A stretch of 64,000 nt of DNA from Chengkuizengella sediminis (GTDB taxonomy: Bacteria > Bacillota > Bacilli > Paenibacillales > KCTC-33759). The notes under the pieces are model-generated. The model saw only the letters and a list, made by a program, of their open reading frames with translations, searched no databases and was not told where the DNA came from. The DNA is taken from the NCBI RefSeq assembly GCF_010078385.1, contig NZ_SIJC01000014.1:1-64000 (forward strand), given 5' to 3'. Position 1 is the stretch's first letter, and each line of letters opens with the position of its first letter. Shown piece by piece: positions 1 through 9,083 of the stretch. A program made the translations under genes and the position numbers.

Positions 1-213
1 CTTTGTTACATGTTATATCCGGGTTCCCAAAAGTTTAAAACTTTTGAGCTATTTGTTTGGATTCCTGAAAATCTTTCAGGTCTCCTTAAGTTCACTCGTT
101 ATTCAGTTTTCAAGGTGCAAAGAATGCCTTATTATCAAGCATTTTCTTTTGTTTTTGTCGTCCGTCTCAGCGGCGACTTGATAAATATAACACATATAAA
201 ACTATCATGTCAA
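1..213 (-). promoter_or_regulatory. rRNA operon promoter and leader (16S gene lies beyond the left edge)
   Basis: On the minus strand a TTGACA box (208-213) is followed 17-18 bases on by TTATAT/TATATT (184-190). The transcript then carries the GCACCTTGAAAACTGA block (about 105-120) that is typical of Bacillales rRNA leaders, and several short hairpins, before running off the left edge toward an unseen 16S gene. In Bacillus subtilis an rRNA operon follows bofA directly, and here bofA lies just upstream in the same direction. Seen: promoter boxes and leader block. Known: the bofA-rrn synteny. The 16S gene itself is inferred. The open frame at 10-243 on the plus strand is a by-product of this leader. 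Confidence 0.8.
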
Positions 214-352
214 CACTTTTTATTTTTTTCTTTCAGAACATAAAAAACCTTTCTAGTCACTGAGCTCAGCTACGATTATGACAAATTTAAAGTTCATTTT
301 AAATACTATAATATAGTATAATTTTGTTTCTAAAGAAGAGAGGTAACTATTT

Positions 353-610
353 TCATATGATTAAGAACTTTACACCTATTACTCCTAACAATCCAGGAAC
401 CCCCAACAGACTACTTGTAATAATAACTACATAATTAATCGATAAAAAATCACCTTCTACTATTAAATTAACTATATAAATAAAAATAGCAGAAGTAATA
501 ATATTTATTAATACATAATTCATCCATTTTGAAACTTTCTGATAGTTTATAACTCCCAAAATTAGTAAAAAAACAACAAATACAATAATTAGGTACGATA
601 TAAATCCCAT
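353..610 (-). CDS. bofA: BofA-like pro-sigma-K processing inhibitor
   Basis: An 85-residue, almost wholly hydrophobic protein. In B. subtilis BofA sits in the outer forespore membrane and, with SpoIVFA, holds the SpoIVFB protease inactive until the forespore signals, so that pro-sigma-K is cut at the right time. Seen here: two to three membrane segments and the family's C-terminal signature, an Asn/Thr-containing helix followed by a Leu-Gly-Val-Pro-Gly turn (LLGVPGLLGVIG, about residues 69-80). Length matches the family (about 87). It is 12 bases downstream of yaaL and just upstream of an rRNA promoter, the same order as in B. subtilis, which settles the call despite weak overall similarity. 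Confidence 0.82.
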   Translation of the reverse strand: MGFISYLIIVFVVFLLILGVINYQKVSKWMNYVLINIITSAIFIYIVNLIVEGDFLSINYVVIITSSLLGVPGLLGVIGVKFLII

Positions 611-622
611 TTTAATCCCCCG

Positions 623-877
623 TTATTTTTTCTTTTCTTCCAACTTAGTAATCTGTAACTCCTTAGCCTGTCTTAATAACATTTCATACCTTTTTTCCGC
701 TGCCTCCAATGAAAATATAGCAAAATCAATCTCGTCCTTATCAACAGCGTAATTAAACTTTTTACCTGCTGCAATCCAATCCTGTTTAGCTTGTTCTATT
801 TCCTCATAAATTGATATCACACTATTATCTACTACATTGGTGCTACGTTTGCTTAGATACTGCTGTAAACTCGTCAT
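623..877 (-). CDS. yaaL: YaaL-like DUF2508 protein
   Basis: An 84-residue soluble, helical, charged protein of unknown function. The central pattern (IYEEIEQAKQDW, then a region ending in YEMLLRQAKEL) matches the DUF2508/YaaL family, whose gene lies between recR and bofA in Bacillales. The start is supported by an AGGAGG ribosome site just upstream. It is probably co-transcribed with bofA. In B. subtilis recR would precede it, but here the upstream neighbour is murA, so local order differs. No biochemical role can be read from the sequence. Confidence 0.78.
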   Translation of the reverse strand: MTSLQQYLSKRSTNVVDNSVISIYEEIEQAKQDWIAAGKKFNYAVDKDEIDFAIFSLEAAEKRYEMLLRQAKELQITKLEEKKK

Positions 878-1029
878 AAAAAACCTCCTTAGGTTATCAT
901 TCTCTCGGGAAGCATAGTTAATATAATATATAAATTAAAACTATAAATTAGAACTTCATAGTCCAAATTAAATCAACTCCAAATCAAAAAACGATATTAA
1001 AACATTAGTGAAAAGTTGAAATTGTACGC

Positions 1030-1056
1030 AAAAAAAGCCACCTAATGGTGACTTTT
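1030..1056 (-). terminator. Rho-independent terminator of murA
   Basis: On the minus strand an AAGTCACC stem, ATTA loop and GGTGGCTT stem (1035-1054) are followed by a run of T residues. It sits 35 bases past the murA stop codon. The interval to yaaL (about 880-1030) is AT-rich and presumably holds the yaaL-bofA promoter, which I could not assign with confidence. Confidence 0.8.
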
Positions 1057-1089
1057 ATAAATATAAGTAGTGATATTATGAATATATGA

Positions 1090-2421
1090 TTATGCCAATG
1101 TAGGTTGAATAGGCAGTACACGTTCAATCTTTGTATTTAGATCGTGTACTTCCACATTTTCCTGATATTGAACCCTGCCAATATCTGCACCTAACTGTTT
1201 TAATTTTTCAGTTACACTTACATACCCACGATCTATATGATGAATATCAGAAATTATTGTCTCCCCTTCAGCTGCTAACCCTGCTAAAATCAATGCTGCA
1301 CCTGCTCTTAAATCTGTGGCATTAACTTTAGCACCAATTAATTTAGTATTCCCATTTACTACCGCTGTTTGTCCCTCTACTTTAATTTTCGCATTCATTC
1401 GTTCAAATTCAGATACATGCATGAAACGATTTTCAAATAAAGACTCAGAGACAATACTTGTTCCATCTGAAATCATTAATAAGCTCATCATTTGAGATTG
1501 CATATCCGTAGGAAATCCTGGATAAGGTAATGTTTTCAAGTCTACAGCCTTTAATGTAGCTGGGGCAGAGACTTTTATTCCTTTTTCGGTAATAAGAATA
1601 GTGGTTCCCATTTCTTCCAACTTTGAAATGACAGGTGTTAAATGATCTTCAATTGCACCTTCTATAAAAATGTTTCCTCTGGTAATAGCTGCTGCAATCA
1701 TATATGTACCTGCTTCAATACGATCAGGGATCACTGTATGATCCACACCTGATAACTGTTGCACACCTTCTATTCTAATCATTCCTGTACCTGCACCTCG
1801 AACCTTCGCTCCCATTCCATTTAAGAAGTTTGCTAAATCAACAATCTCTGGTTCTTTGGCAGCATTTTCAATGATTGTAGTACCATCAGCTAGTGTAGCA
1901 GCCATCATGATATTCTCAGTTGCTCCGACACTAGGAACATCTAAATATATTTTAGCACCTTTTAATCTCCCGTTAGATCTAGCCTCAATAAAACCTTGCC
2001 CAAATTCAATCTGAGCACCCATGGCTTCAAAACCCTTTAAATGCTGATCTATGGGACGCGTGCCTATTGCACATCCTCCAGGTAAGGATATTTTAGCATA
2101 ACCTTCACGACCTAATAATGAGCCAGCAACTAAAAAGGAGGCTCTCATTTTGCGTACCAATTCGTAAGGTGCTTCATGTGCTTTTACTTGTTTAGCATCA
2201 ACTGTTAAAACTTCATTCTCATACTGAATATTTATCCCCATTGCCTCTAATACTTTAGCTATGGTAAAAACATCATCAAGAGGAGGAACATCGCGAATTA
2301 CACTTACTCCATCTTTTGCTAAAATTGAGGCAGCTATAATAGGTAATACAGCGTTTTTGGCACCGCTTATTTTGACTTTACCAGATAATGGTATGCCTCC
2401 GCGGACGATTATTTTTTCCAT
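1090..2421 (-). CDS. murA: UDP-N-acetylglucosamine 1-carboxyvinyltransferase
   Basis: Catalyses the first committed step of peptidoglycan synthesis: transfer of enolpyruvate from PEP to UDP-GlcNAc in the cytoplasm. The 443-residue length is normal. Seen: the N-terminal SGAKNA substrate motif, the catalytic cysteine in [11 protein letters not shown], and repeated glycine-rich EPSP-synthase-fold strands. I start at 2421 (MEKIIVRGG), where GGAGG lies eight bases upstream, rather than at the upstream in-frame ATG at 2457, which lacks a ribosome site. It lies next to a DUF1146 gene, as murAA does in B. subtilis. The cysteine rather than aspartate at the active site predicts fosfomycin sensitivity (family knowledge). 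Confidence 0.97.
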   Translation of the reverse strand: MEKIIVRGGIPLSGKVKISGAKNAVLPIIAASILAKDGVSVIRDVPPLDDVFTIAKVLEAMGINIQYENEVLTVDAKQVKAHEAPYELVRKMRASFLVAGSLLGREGYAKISLPGGCAIGTRPIDQHLKGFEAMGAQIEFGQGFIEARSNGRLKGAKIYLDVPSVGATENIMMAATLADGTTIIENAAKEPEIVDLANFLNGMGAKVRGAGTGMIRIEGVQQLSGVDHTVIPDRIEAGTYMIAAAITRGNIFIEGAIEDHLTPVISKLEEMGTTILITEKGIKVSAPATLKAVDLKTLPYPGFPTDMQSQMMSLLMISDGTSIVSESLFENRFMHVSEFERMNAKIKVEGQTAVVNGNTKLIGAKVNATDLRAGAALILAGLAAEGETIISDIHHIDRGYVSVTEKLKQLGADIGRVQYQENVEVHDLNTKIERVLPIQPTLA

Positions 2422-2577
2422 TGTTTGGCCTCCGCGCATCAATAATATAGTCTGCAATCTTTACAATTTTACACTACTATCCAATTTGTTACAACTAACT
2501 TTTATTTCCTTTTTTGTTGTCGAGTAATCATTTATTTTACATTGTTCGCATTTGTAGCTAATGTTATTCTGTTACAC

Positions 2578-2814
2578 TCATTGAAATAAATATTTTATTG
2601 CAAGGGACCAGTTATAATACTGAATGATAAAATTTCCTAGCTGATTACCAATCACAATTGTAATGATGACCTTTAACAATTTGGCTTCAAAGCTTTCCGG
2701 GTTTTTCATGAAAATATCAAATCGAAAAGATTGCAGCACTTTCCAGCACAATAAAATACTTAACAATACAATAACTATATTCGTAATATTGTTTACAACT
2801 GCTTCCATCAACAT
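2578..2814 (-). CDS. ywzB: DUF1146 (YwzB-like) small membrane protein
   Basis: A 78-residue protein with two hydrophobic segments (about 9-25 and 48-64) separated by a basic, charged stretch (FDIFMKNPESFEAKLLKVI). The pattern of a Trp in the first helix, an Ala-Lys-Leu-Leu before the second and a C-terminal YYNWS/YLF region matches DUF1146/YwzB. In B. subtilis ywzB lies between atpC and murAA; here it still precedes murA but is separated from the ATP synthase operon by the nuo operon and a protease gene. Function unknown. Confidence 0.75.
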   Translation of the reverse strand: MLMEAVVNNITNIVIVLLSILLCWKVLQSFRFDIFMKNPESFEAKLLKVIITIVIGNQLGNFIIQYYNWSLAIKYLFQ

Positions 2815-2829
2815 GAAGCATTACATCTC

Positions 2830-5601
2830 CTAATCTAATAACAAATTATATATTAATGTAGCAAATTCAGCACGACTTGTCTCATTTTCAGGTCTAAATG
2901 TACCATCATTATAACCACTTATAATTCCATTCAATTTTAATTGCGTTAAAATACCCGATGCCCAATACCCTTGAGGTATATCACTAAAAGGAATTTCACC
3001 TTCAACACCTTCTATATCAAGAGCATTTGCAATAATTTTTGCTGCTTCAACTCTGTTTAAATTATCGTTAGGAGCAAACGTTCCATCAGTATAACCACTG
3101 ATTAAACCAGCTTGATTAGCTAATAATATAGGTTCATATGCCCAATATTTATTAGTTATATCTATAAATGGTGATGAAGTCGGTTCTACTCCAGTTAGCT
3201 CCATCGCCCTTACGACCATAGTGATTGCTTCGGCACGTGTAATATTCTCATTTGGAAGAAACCTTCCATCAACTCCGTTGACTACCCCCTGCTCCCAAAG
3301 TTCTTTAATTTCTTCTTTAGCCCAGTGTGTTTCAATATCTGTAAAAATGGTGTCAATATTTCTCTCTGTAACTTTTAATGAATACATTTGATAGTCAAAA
3401 GCCTGATCTGATGCAAGTTTGACATAATAAGTACCCGCATTTAAACCCTCTAATTGTTTATTGATGTTCGTTTGTCCTTCGTTTGTAGTAAGAAATACTA
3501 AGCTCTGTGTCGAATTTAACACACTTAATGTAACATTTCTATCTTGTGGCAATTGACCTAAATCAATACTTATGTCACTTGTTTCATCAATGCTAAATGA
3601 AAACCAGTCTTCGTCTGTTCCATGATCAAAAACTCCATTAAGTTCTATATTCAAATCTAGTTTTGTAGTTTGATATGCTTTATCATTAGGTTCATTTGCA
3701 TCAACGAATGTAGGAAGATAAGTCACTTGAAAAAGATAATTACCTATAATGGGTAAGGACTCCATACCTTCTTCCTCATAGTTCTGTACTTGAAAATAAT
3801 ATTTCCCAGGTAATACAGAACCAGAATAAAATTCAGCTTCTCCAGCATTTCCTCTATCTATAAAAAGAGAGGTGCCATCCGGCTTTTGCAGTATTAATTG
3901 TGGATCCATACGATTCGTATCTGTAGATAATTCGATTCTTAAGTTCCCTTCTTGTACAACCTCTAGTACATACCAATCTTTATCGCTATCTTGATGAAAT
4001 GTACCTAAAATATTTTCTCCCGTTTCCGGTAAAACAAATGCTGTAGCTTGAGTATCATTATCTTCATATAAATCCGCCTCGATTACAAATTGCGAAGTAA
4101 ATTCATATGGCAACAAGTCATGATTTGTTTGATCTTTATACCTTAATTGAATATAACCCTTTTGATCTTTTTTTACTGGTAATGATATAGGCTGTGATAA
4201 ATCATAAACGGAAACTTCCTCATTAAAATGATAGATCAATTCAACATCCACTACATCAACTTCCCCTGTTAAAGTTGATTCAAATTCAAATTTTAAATTT
4301 CCATCGTATAAACTATCTAAATAAAACCAATCCTCATCACTTTCTCCTGTTAAAGCACCAGTCATCATCGCGTCCATTTGAAGCGGCTTCGCCTCATCTT
4401 TACTATTATTATCTTCATAAATATCTTCAATAGCTGGTTCAACTAAAGCTGAATCAACTCTTAACAATCCATACCCAGTGTGTTCATCCCATCCACTGTT
4501 GTATACATCTTCCGCAGTTTGTCTAATTAAGTTCCTAATTTGAGCAGGCTCCAATTCAGGATATTGAGACCAGATTAGCGCTGCTGCTGCTGCAACCTGA
4601 GGAGCAGCCATAGAAGTTCCAACATTATAAGTGTAACTTCCACCAAGCCCTGTGGTATAAACCTTCCAAGGTGCTACTACATCAATCTCTTGTCCAAAAT
4701 TTGATTTCTCAGGGATGGTCTTATCATTATATAAGCCACCCACTGCTAAAACTGTAGGATAGGCAGCTGGATATTGAATTGAGTGCTGCCCATCATTACC
4801 AGATGCAGCTACAACTAATACTCCATGATTCTCTGCATATTGAACGATTTCTTGTAAATAAGGTGAAGCACTATGTAATCCCAACGATAATACTACAATT
4901 TGTGCTCCATTCTCTACCGCATATTGAATACCTTCTCCAAGATCAGTTTCATTACCTTTCCCTTGTTCATCCAATGCTTTAATCGGCATGATTTGAGCAT
5001 TCCAAAGTATACCTGACACTCCAATTACATTATTTCCAGAAGCTCCAACAATTCCAGCCACGTTTGTTCCATGTCCGTTATCATCTTGTGGAGGAACACT
5101 TTCATCTAGAATATTTATACCTTCTACTAAATTATCTATTAAATCGGGATGATGCAAGTCAATCCCTGTATCAACAATTGCTATTTTTATTGCAGTATTT
5201 TCATTCGTAATATCCCATGCTTCAACAGCACCAATATTCGCTAAATAAGACTGTTGTGATATAAATTCATCATTTGGCGCAGAGGAAACTTCAACTGTAT
5301 GGTTTACCTGAAAATACTGAACATGCGAAGATGCATTTAAACTAGACAACCATAAATGTATATTTTCACCTTGATTTGGTCTCAATACACTAATGTTAAA
5401 GTCAGCATACTCTTCAATCACTTCACTTTTTGATAAAATTTGCTCATCCTTTTCATCAATCCATCTAATAATCCAGCTTTGATCAGCATGATATTCAGAT
5501 GATTGCGCATAAATATAGCTCTGCGTATATATAGTTTGTACAACTAATGTTGCAAATAGAAAAGAGACTATTACAAATGCATTTGTTATATATTTTTTCA
5601 T
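2830..5601 (-). CDS. Secreted subtilisin-family (S8) protease with PPC-like and C-terminal SLH domains
   Basis: A 923-residue exported serine protease predicted to be held on the cell wall. Order: signal peptide (1-33, cut near YAQ-SS); propeptide-like region (to about 120); S8 domain with Asp144 (VDTGID), His177 (NGHGTNVAG), oxyanion Asn269 (AASGND) and Ser330 (GTSMAAP), so the triad is intact; three beta-sandwich modules of bacterial pre-peptidase C-terminal type, each opened by an E-D/P-N-D/N motif followed by a DEDWF or DKDWY strand; then three SLH repeats (about 745-923, with WA...GY.DGTF.P and TRAE-type signatures). SLH repeats bind pyruvylated secondary wall polymer, typical of Bacillales with S-layers. 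It is the first gene after a 340-base gap and may share a transcript with the DUF1146 gene 15 bases downstream. Substrate unknown; wall turnover or nutrient proteolysis are both possible. Confidence 0.93.
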   Translation of the reverse strand: MKKYITNAFVIVSFLFATLVVQTIYTQSYIYAQSSEYHADQSWIIRWIDEKDEQILSKSEVIEEYADFNISVLRPNQGENIHLWLSSLNASSHVQYFQVNHTVEVSSAPNDEFISQQSYLANIGAVEAWDITNENTAIKIAIVDTGIDLHHPDLIDNLVEGINILDESVPPQDDNGHGTNVAGIVGASGNNVIGVSGILWNAQIMPIKALDEQGKGNETDLGEGIQYAVENGAQIVVLSLGLHSASPYLQEIVQYAENHGVLVVAASGNDGQHSIQYPAAYPTVLAVGGLYNDKTIPEKSNFGQEIDVVAPWKVYTTGLGGSYTYNVGTSMAAPQVAAAAALIWSQYPELEPAQIRNLIRQTAEDVYNSGWDEHTGYGLLRVDSALVEPAIEDIYEDNNSKDEAKPLQMDAMMTGALTGESDEDWFYLDSLYDGNLKFEFESTLTGEVDVVDVELIYHFNEEVSVYDLSQPISLPVKKDQKGYIQLRYKDQTNHDLLPYEFTSQFVIEADLYEDNDTQATAFVLPETGENILGTFHQDSDKDWYVLEVVQEGNLRIELSTDTNRMDPQLILQKPDGTSLFIDRGNAGEAEFYSGSVLPGKYYFQVQNYEEEGMESLPIIGNYLFQVTYLPTFVDANEPNDKAYQTTKLDLNIELNGVFDHGTDEDWFSFSIDETSDISIDLGQLPQDRNVTLSVLNSTQSLVFLTTNEGQTNINKQLEGLNAGTYYVKLASDQAFDYQMYSLKVTERNIDTIFTDIETHWAKEEIKELWEQGVVNGVDGRFLPNENITRAEAITMVVRAMELTGVEPTSSPFIDITNKYWAYEPILLANQAGLISGYTDGTFAPNDNLNRVEAAKIIANALDIEGVEGEIPFSDIPQGYWASGILTQLKLNGIISGYNDGTFRPENETSRAEFATLIYNLLLD

Positions 5602-5752
5602 GATTGTCCCTATCCTTTGTTTTATATTTATAATCTATAAACTAAATCTATCATTTTTTATATCATTAATAAAGTAAATCTTTCTATATTTTTTATTTAA
5701 CTTAAATGGAAAATAATTCTGGATGGCCAATGGAAGAGTTTTTTTATAGAAA

Positions 5753-5827
5753 TAAAAAAAATCACCCCTACATCATCAAGTTATACTTTAAACTTTCAAA
5801 ATCATAACTTGATATTATGAGAGGTGA
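5753..5827 (-). terminator. Large inverted repeat, probable terminator of the nuo operon
   Basis: A ten-base perfect stem (ATCAAGTTAT at 5775-5784 with ATAACTTGAT at 5804-5813) inside an outer five-base stem (5762-5766 with 5823-5827). Read on the minus strand it is followed by eight or more T residues. It lies about 115 bases past the nuoN stop, as expected for the end of that operon. The rest of the gap 5602-5942 holds the protease promoter region, which I could not resolve, and one doubtful small ORF. Confidence 0.65.
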
Positions 5828-5834
5828 AAATAAT

Positions 5835-5972
5835 ATGAGAAATGTAAGAAAATCACTTATTGACGACACATATGATTCCCGTCAAATTCTCCACTATTTC
5901 AAAATTTGTTTATGGAAGATATATGACAAAACTTACACCTTACTATCTGATAAAAAAGTCTATCCCGATTGA
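5835..5972 (+). CDS. Possible small protein (45 residues), unrecognised
   Basis: Opens with ATG at 5835 behind GAGAGGTG (nine bases upstream) and ends with TGA at 5970-5972, overlapping the 3' end of convergent nuoN by 30 bases. The product has charged and aromatic residues in the second half (FKICLWKIYDKTY) and no signal peptide. The ribosome-binding sequence also forms one arm of the inverted repeat at 5753-5827, so it may be fortuitous. I do not recognise the sequence. If transcribed, that hairpin would mask its ribosome site. Confidence 0.25.
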   Translation: MRNVRKSLIDDTYDSRQILHYFKICLWKIYDKTYTLLSDKKVYPD

Positions 5973-7481
5973 AAAGATGTTGTTGATGTAGCTTAAAACA
6001 TATTGAGGGAAGAACCCAAGAATAATCGTAACCACAGTGCTAATCCATATTGTAATAGATATAGGAGCTGTTAGTTTTAACTTATTCGAACCTGCTTCAA
6101 AATTTGTTCGCATAAACATTTGACGAATAATAGAAAAATAATAATAAAAGGATATAACACTGGTAAGAATCATAACGATCGCTAACCAATAAACTTTGAC
6201 TTGCAATGCAGCTAATAAAATAAATATCTTACCGATAAATCCTCCTGTAACAGGTAATCCAGCAAGTGACAAAAGAAGGATCACAACCGCAAATGCTGTA
6301 TATGGAGCTCGATAATATAAACCTGCAAATCCTTTTAGCTCATCATTCCCAGTAGTCCTTTCAATTGCCATCAACACTGCAAATGCGCCAAGGTTCATAA
6401 ACAAATAAGCAATTAAATAAAAATACAGTTCAGAAAAATTAGATGAATGTGGAACTTGACTATGTAATCCAATTCCAATAGGAACTAATAAGTATCCTGC
6501 ATTCGCTACACCAGAATAAGCTAAAAGACGTTTCACATTTCGTTGTTTTAATGCTAATGCATTTCCTAAAATCATTGCAGTAGCAGCAATGATTAAAATG
6601 ATCATAAACAGGTCAATAAAGATTGGACTCTGCTCTTGTCCCCCAACTCCGTAATAAACTAAATATACCAATCTAAATAACATCGCAAAACCAGCCGCTT
6701 TGGAAACGGTAGCTAAATATGCGGTTACAGGTGTTGCTGCTCCTTGATATACATCTGCTGCCCACGTATGAAAAGGAGCTGCAGCAATTTTAGTCCCTAA
6801 TCCTGCAATGATTAACATGAAACTAACAAAGATCATCAACTCAAAGGAACTATCGCTGAATTGCAATGCTTGATTAATTTCAGTTAAATTTGTACTACCT
6901 GACAGACCATATAAAAATGACATTCCGTATAGTATGAACGCTGAAGCTATACCTCCAACGACTATATATTTAAATGCGGCTTCATTTGTCTTCGTATTCC
7001 CTTTCCTTATCCCTACCATAATATAAGAAGTGATACTAAGTAACTCAAGACCAACGTATAAAGTAATTAAGTCTCCTGAGGATGCCATAATCATAGCACC
7101 TAATGTCGCAGGTAAAAATAAATAATAATATTCTCCTCTGTGATGAATGTCTTCCTTTTTAATGGAGCCAATACTCATGAAGAGAATGAAGATCGTTCCG
7201 ACAAGGAATATCAGTTTAAATAAATTTGCAAAATCGTCTACTCGATAACTTAGATTTAATAATTGTACAGGAACTAATGGATCCTCTGAAAGATTCAACA
7301 ATCGCATATAATAAATGACAAATGCGGTTGAAATCATAAGAGATACAATCGATAACCACCCTAATATCGTACGATTTACCTTGTTAGGTAATATCAAATC
7401 TAAAACCGATATGATGACTGCAGCGATGACTAACGTGAGCTCTGGTGATAAATATACTAAATCAGATAATTGAAGACGCAT
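5943..7481 (-). CDS. nuoN: NADH-quinone oxidoreductase subunit N
   Basis: Membrane subunit of respiratory complex I and one of the three antiporter-like proton-pumping subunits. The 512-residue protein has about 14 transmembrane helices, the characteristic LLSITSYIMVG helix, a Lys in the TM7-like segment, and the APFHTWAADVYQGA motif that marks this family. It ends the operon, three bases after nuoM. Proton translocation uses buried Lys/Glu residues (family knowledge). The terminator-like inverted repeat lies downstream. Confidence 0.96.
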   Translation of the reverse strand: MRLQLSDLVYLSPELTLVIAAVIISVLDLILPNKVNRTILGWLSIVSLMISTAFVIYYMRLLNLSEDPLVPVQLLNLSYRVDDFANLFKLIFLVGTIFILFMSIGSIKKEDIHHRGEYYYLFLPATLGAMIMASSGDLITLYVGLELLSITSYIMVGIRKGNTKTNEAAFKYIVVGGIASAFILYGMSFLYGLSGSTNLTEINQALQFSDSSFELMIFVSFMLIIAGLGTKIAAAPFHTWAADVYQGAATPVTAYLATVSKAAGFAMLFRLVYLVYYGVGGQEQSPIFIDLFMIILIIAATAMILGNALALKQRNVKRLLAYSGVANAGYLLVPIGIGLHSQVPHSSNFSELYFYLIAYLFMNLGAFAVLMAIERTTGNDELKGFAGLYYRAPYTAFAVVILLLSLAGLPVTGGFIGKIFILLAALQVKVYWLAIVMILTSVISFYYYFSIIRQMFMRTNFEAGSNKLKLTAPISITIWISTVVTIILGFFPQYVLSYINNIFSIGIDFFIR

Positions 7482-7484
7482 TGG

Positions 7485-9083
7485 TTAACCCCCCATCTTC
7501 GTGATTATACTTAGAATCGTTTCTTGCATCGGTTCAATTAAAACAGCAGGATATATTCCTAGAAGAAGAATAAAAGCAACCAAAGCAATCATTGGAACAG
7601 CTTCAACTAATCTTGCTTCATTCATCTTGGTATATTGTGCTGGCAATGACCCAAATGTCATTCTCAATACCCCTCGCAACACATAAACGGCTGTTAACAC
7701 AATTCCAAGTGTACCTATGACAGTAACAATTGGCATCGTATCAAACAATCCTACAAAAGCTAAAAACTCACTGATGAAACCTGATAAACCTGGCAAACCT
7801 AGGGAAGCCATACCGGCAATTAACAAAATTCCACTTATAAATGGAATGGATTTGGCTAAACCGCCCAATTCATCAAGCTTTGTAGTTTGTGTGCGTTCGT
7901 AAATACTACCGACAATTAAGAACATTAATGCCGATATAAAACCATGTGAAACTAATTGATATACCGCTCCTTGCATTCCAGCCACATTAAATGCCGCAAT
8001 ACCAAGAAGCACAATGCCCATATGACTTATACTTGAATAGGCCAAAATCAGCTTGAATTCATTTTGTACAAATGCCAATATGGCACCGTACAATATATTT
8101 ATTATTCCTAGTATTGCTAAAACATAAGCCCATTCTTTAGCTTGCTCTGGAAATAATACAACGCCAAAACGAATGAGACCATATGCACCCATTTTAAGCA
8201 GTAAGCCAGAGTGAATCATAACAATGGATGGAGGTGCTTCTGTATGTACCCTTAACATCCAAGTATGGAACGGGAATATCGGTAGTTTAATTCCAAATGC
8301 CACAAGCAACATAATGAATATAAACCATCTCATGTTTTCACTTAAATAAAATATAGTACCTTCAAGATTAACTAGAGACTGTGTGTTGTTTAACTGATCT
8401 GATATGACACCAACATCAGATGTATATCTCAATAAATTAGAAGCTTCATCAAAATAAAAACCTGCAGTATTAATTAATATCAATATCGCTATCAACATGA
8501 TAGCAGAACCAACACCATTGTAAATTAAAAACTTATTTGCAGCTCGCTCTCGATCCTTGTAACCCCATATCCCAATTAAGAAAAACATCGGGATTAAAGT
8601 AATTTCAAAGAAGATAAAAAATAACATTAAATCTTTTGCAAAGAAAACACCCAATATACCTACTTCAAGAAGTAAGAACAAAATATAAAAGGTCTTCCAT
8701 CTTTTTTTAATATATACAGAAGCGAGTGCTGCCATTAAACAAACTAAAGCAGTTAAAAATGCTAATGCTAACGATAAACCATCTACACCCATTAAATAAT
8801 TAAATTCGTAAGCATAGTCAATATTTGCTGTACCAGATGGTGATATTAATTCACTATTTAATGGTATTTCTAAAAACTTCATTTCTTCTGTAAACTGCAT
8901 GCCAGAAGAGGTGTTATCAAACTGTATATATAATAAAGCTGACAATATCAATGTTAATATCGTTGTAGCTATAGCAACCCATCTAATCGCTTTCCCATTT
9001 TGACCTGGAATAAACAACATAATCAATATACCTATCAAAGGAGAAAATGTGATTAAGGAGAGTAAAGGTAAGTTTTCTAACAT
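7485..9083 (-). CDS. nuoM: NADH-quinone oxidoreductase subunit M
   Basis: Antiporter-like proton-pumping membrane subunit of complex I, 532 residues, about 14 helices. Diagnostic motifs include FFIFFEITLIPMF (pump glutamate), the PIFPFHTWMLRVHTEAP segment and YSSISHMG. It immediately follows nuoL (adjacent codons) and is followed three bases later by nuoN, so the three pump subunits are translationally linked. The insertion between helices near residues 205-245 (rich in Asn/Ser) is slightly longer than in compact homologues but within family range. Confidence 0.96.
   Translation of the reverse strand: MLENLPLLSLITFSPLIGILIMLFIPGQNGKAIRWVAIATTILTLILSALLYIQFDNTSSGMQFTEEMKFLEIPLNSELISPSGTANIDYAYEFNYLMGVDGLSLALAFLTALVCLMAALASVYIKKRWKTFYILFLLLEVGILGVFFAKDLMLFFIFFEITLIPMFFLIGIWGYKDRERAANKFLIYNGVGSAIMLIAILILINTAGFYFDEASNLLRYTSDVGVISDQLNNTQSLVNLEGTIFYLSENMRWFIFIMLLVAFGIKLPIFPFHTWMLRVHTEAPPSIVMIHSGLLLKMGAYGLIRFGVVLFPEQAKEWAYVLAILGIINILYGAILAFVQNEFKLILAYSSISHMGIVLLGIAAFNVAGMQGAVYQLVSHGFISALMFLIVGSIYERTQTTKLDELGGLAKSIPFISGILLIAGMASLGLPGLSGFISEFLAFVGLFDTMPIVTVIGTLGIVLTAVYVLRGVLRMTFGSLPAQYTKMNEARLVEAVPMIALVAFILLLGIYPAVLIEPMQETILSIITKMGG

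Noticed and set aside
10..243. 77-codon ORF on the plus strand at the left edge
   Set aside because: It runs through the promoter and leader of the rRNA operon on the other strand, has no ribosome site and its product is unlike a real protein.
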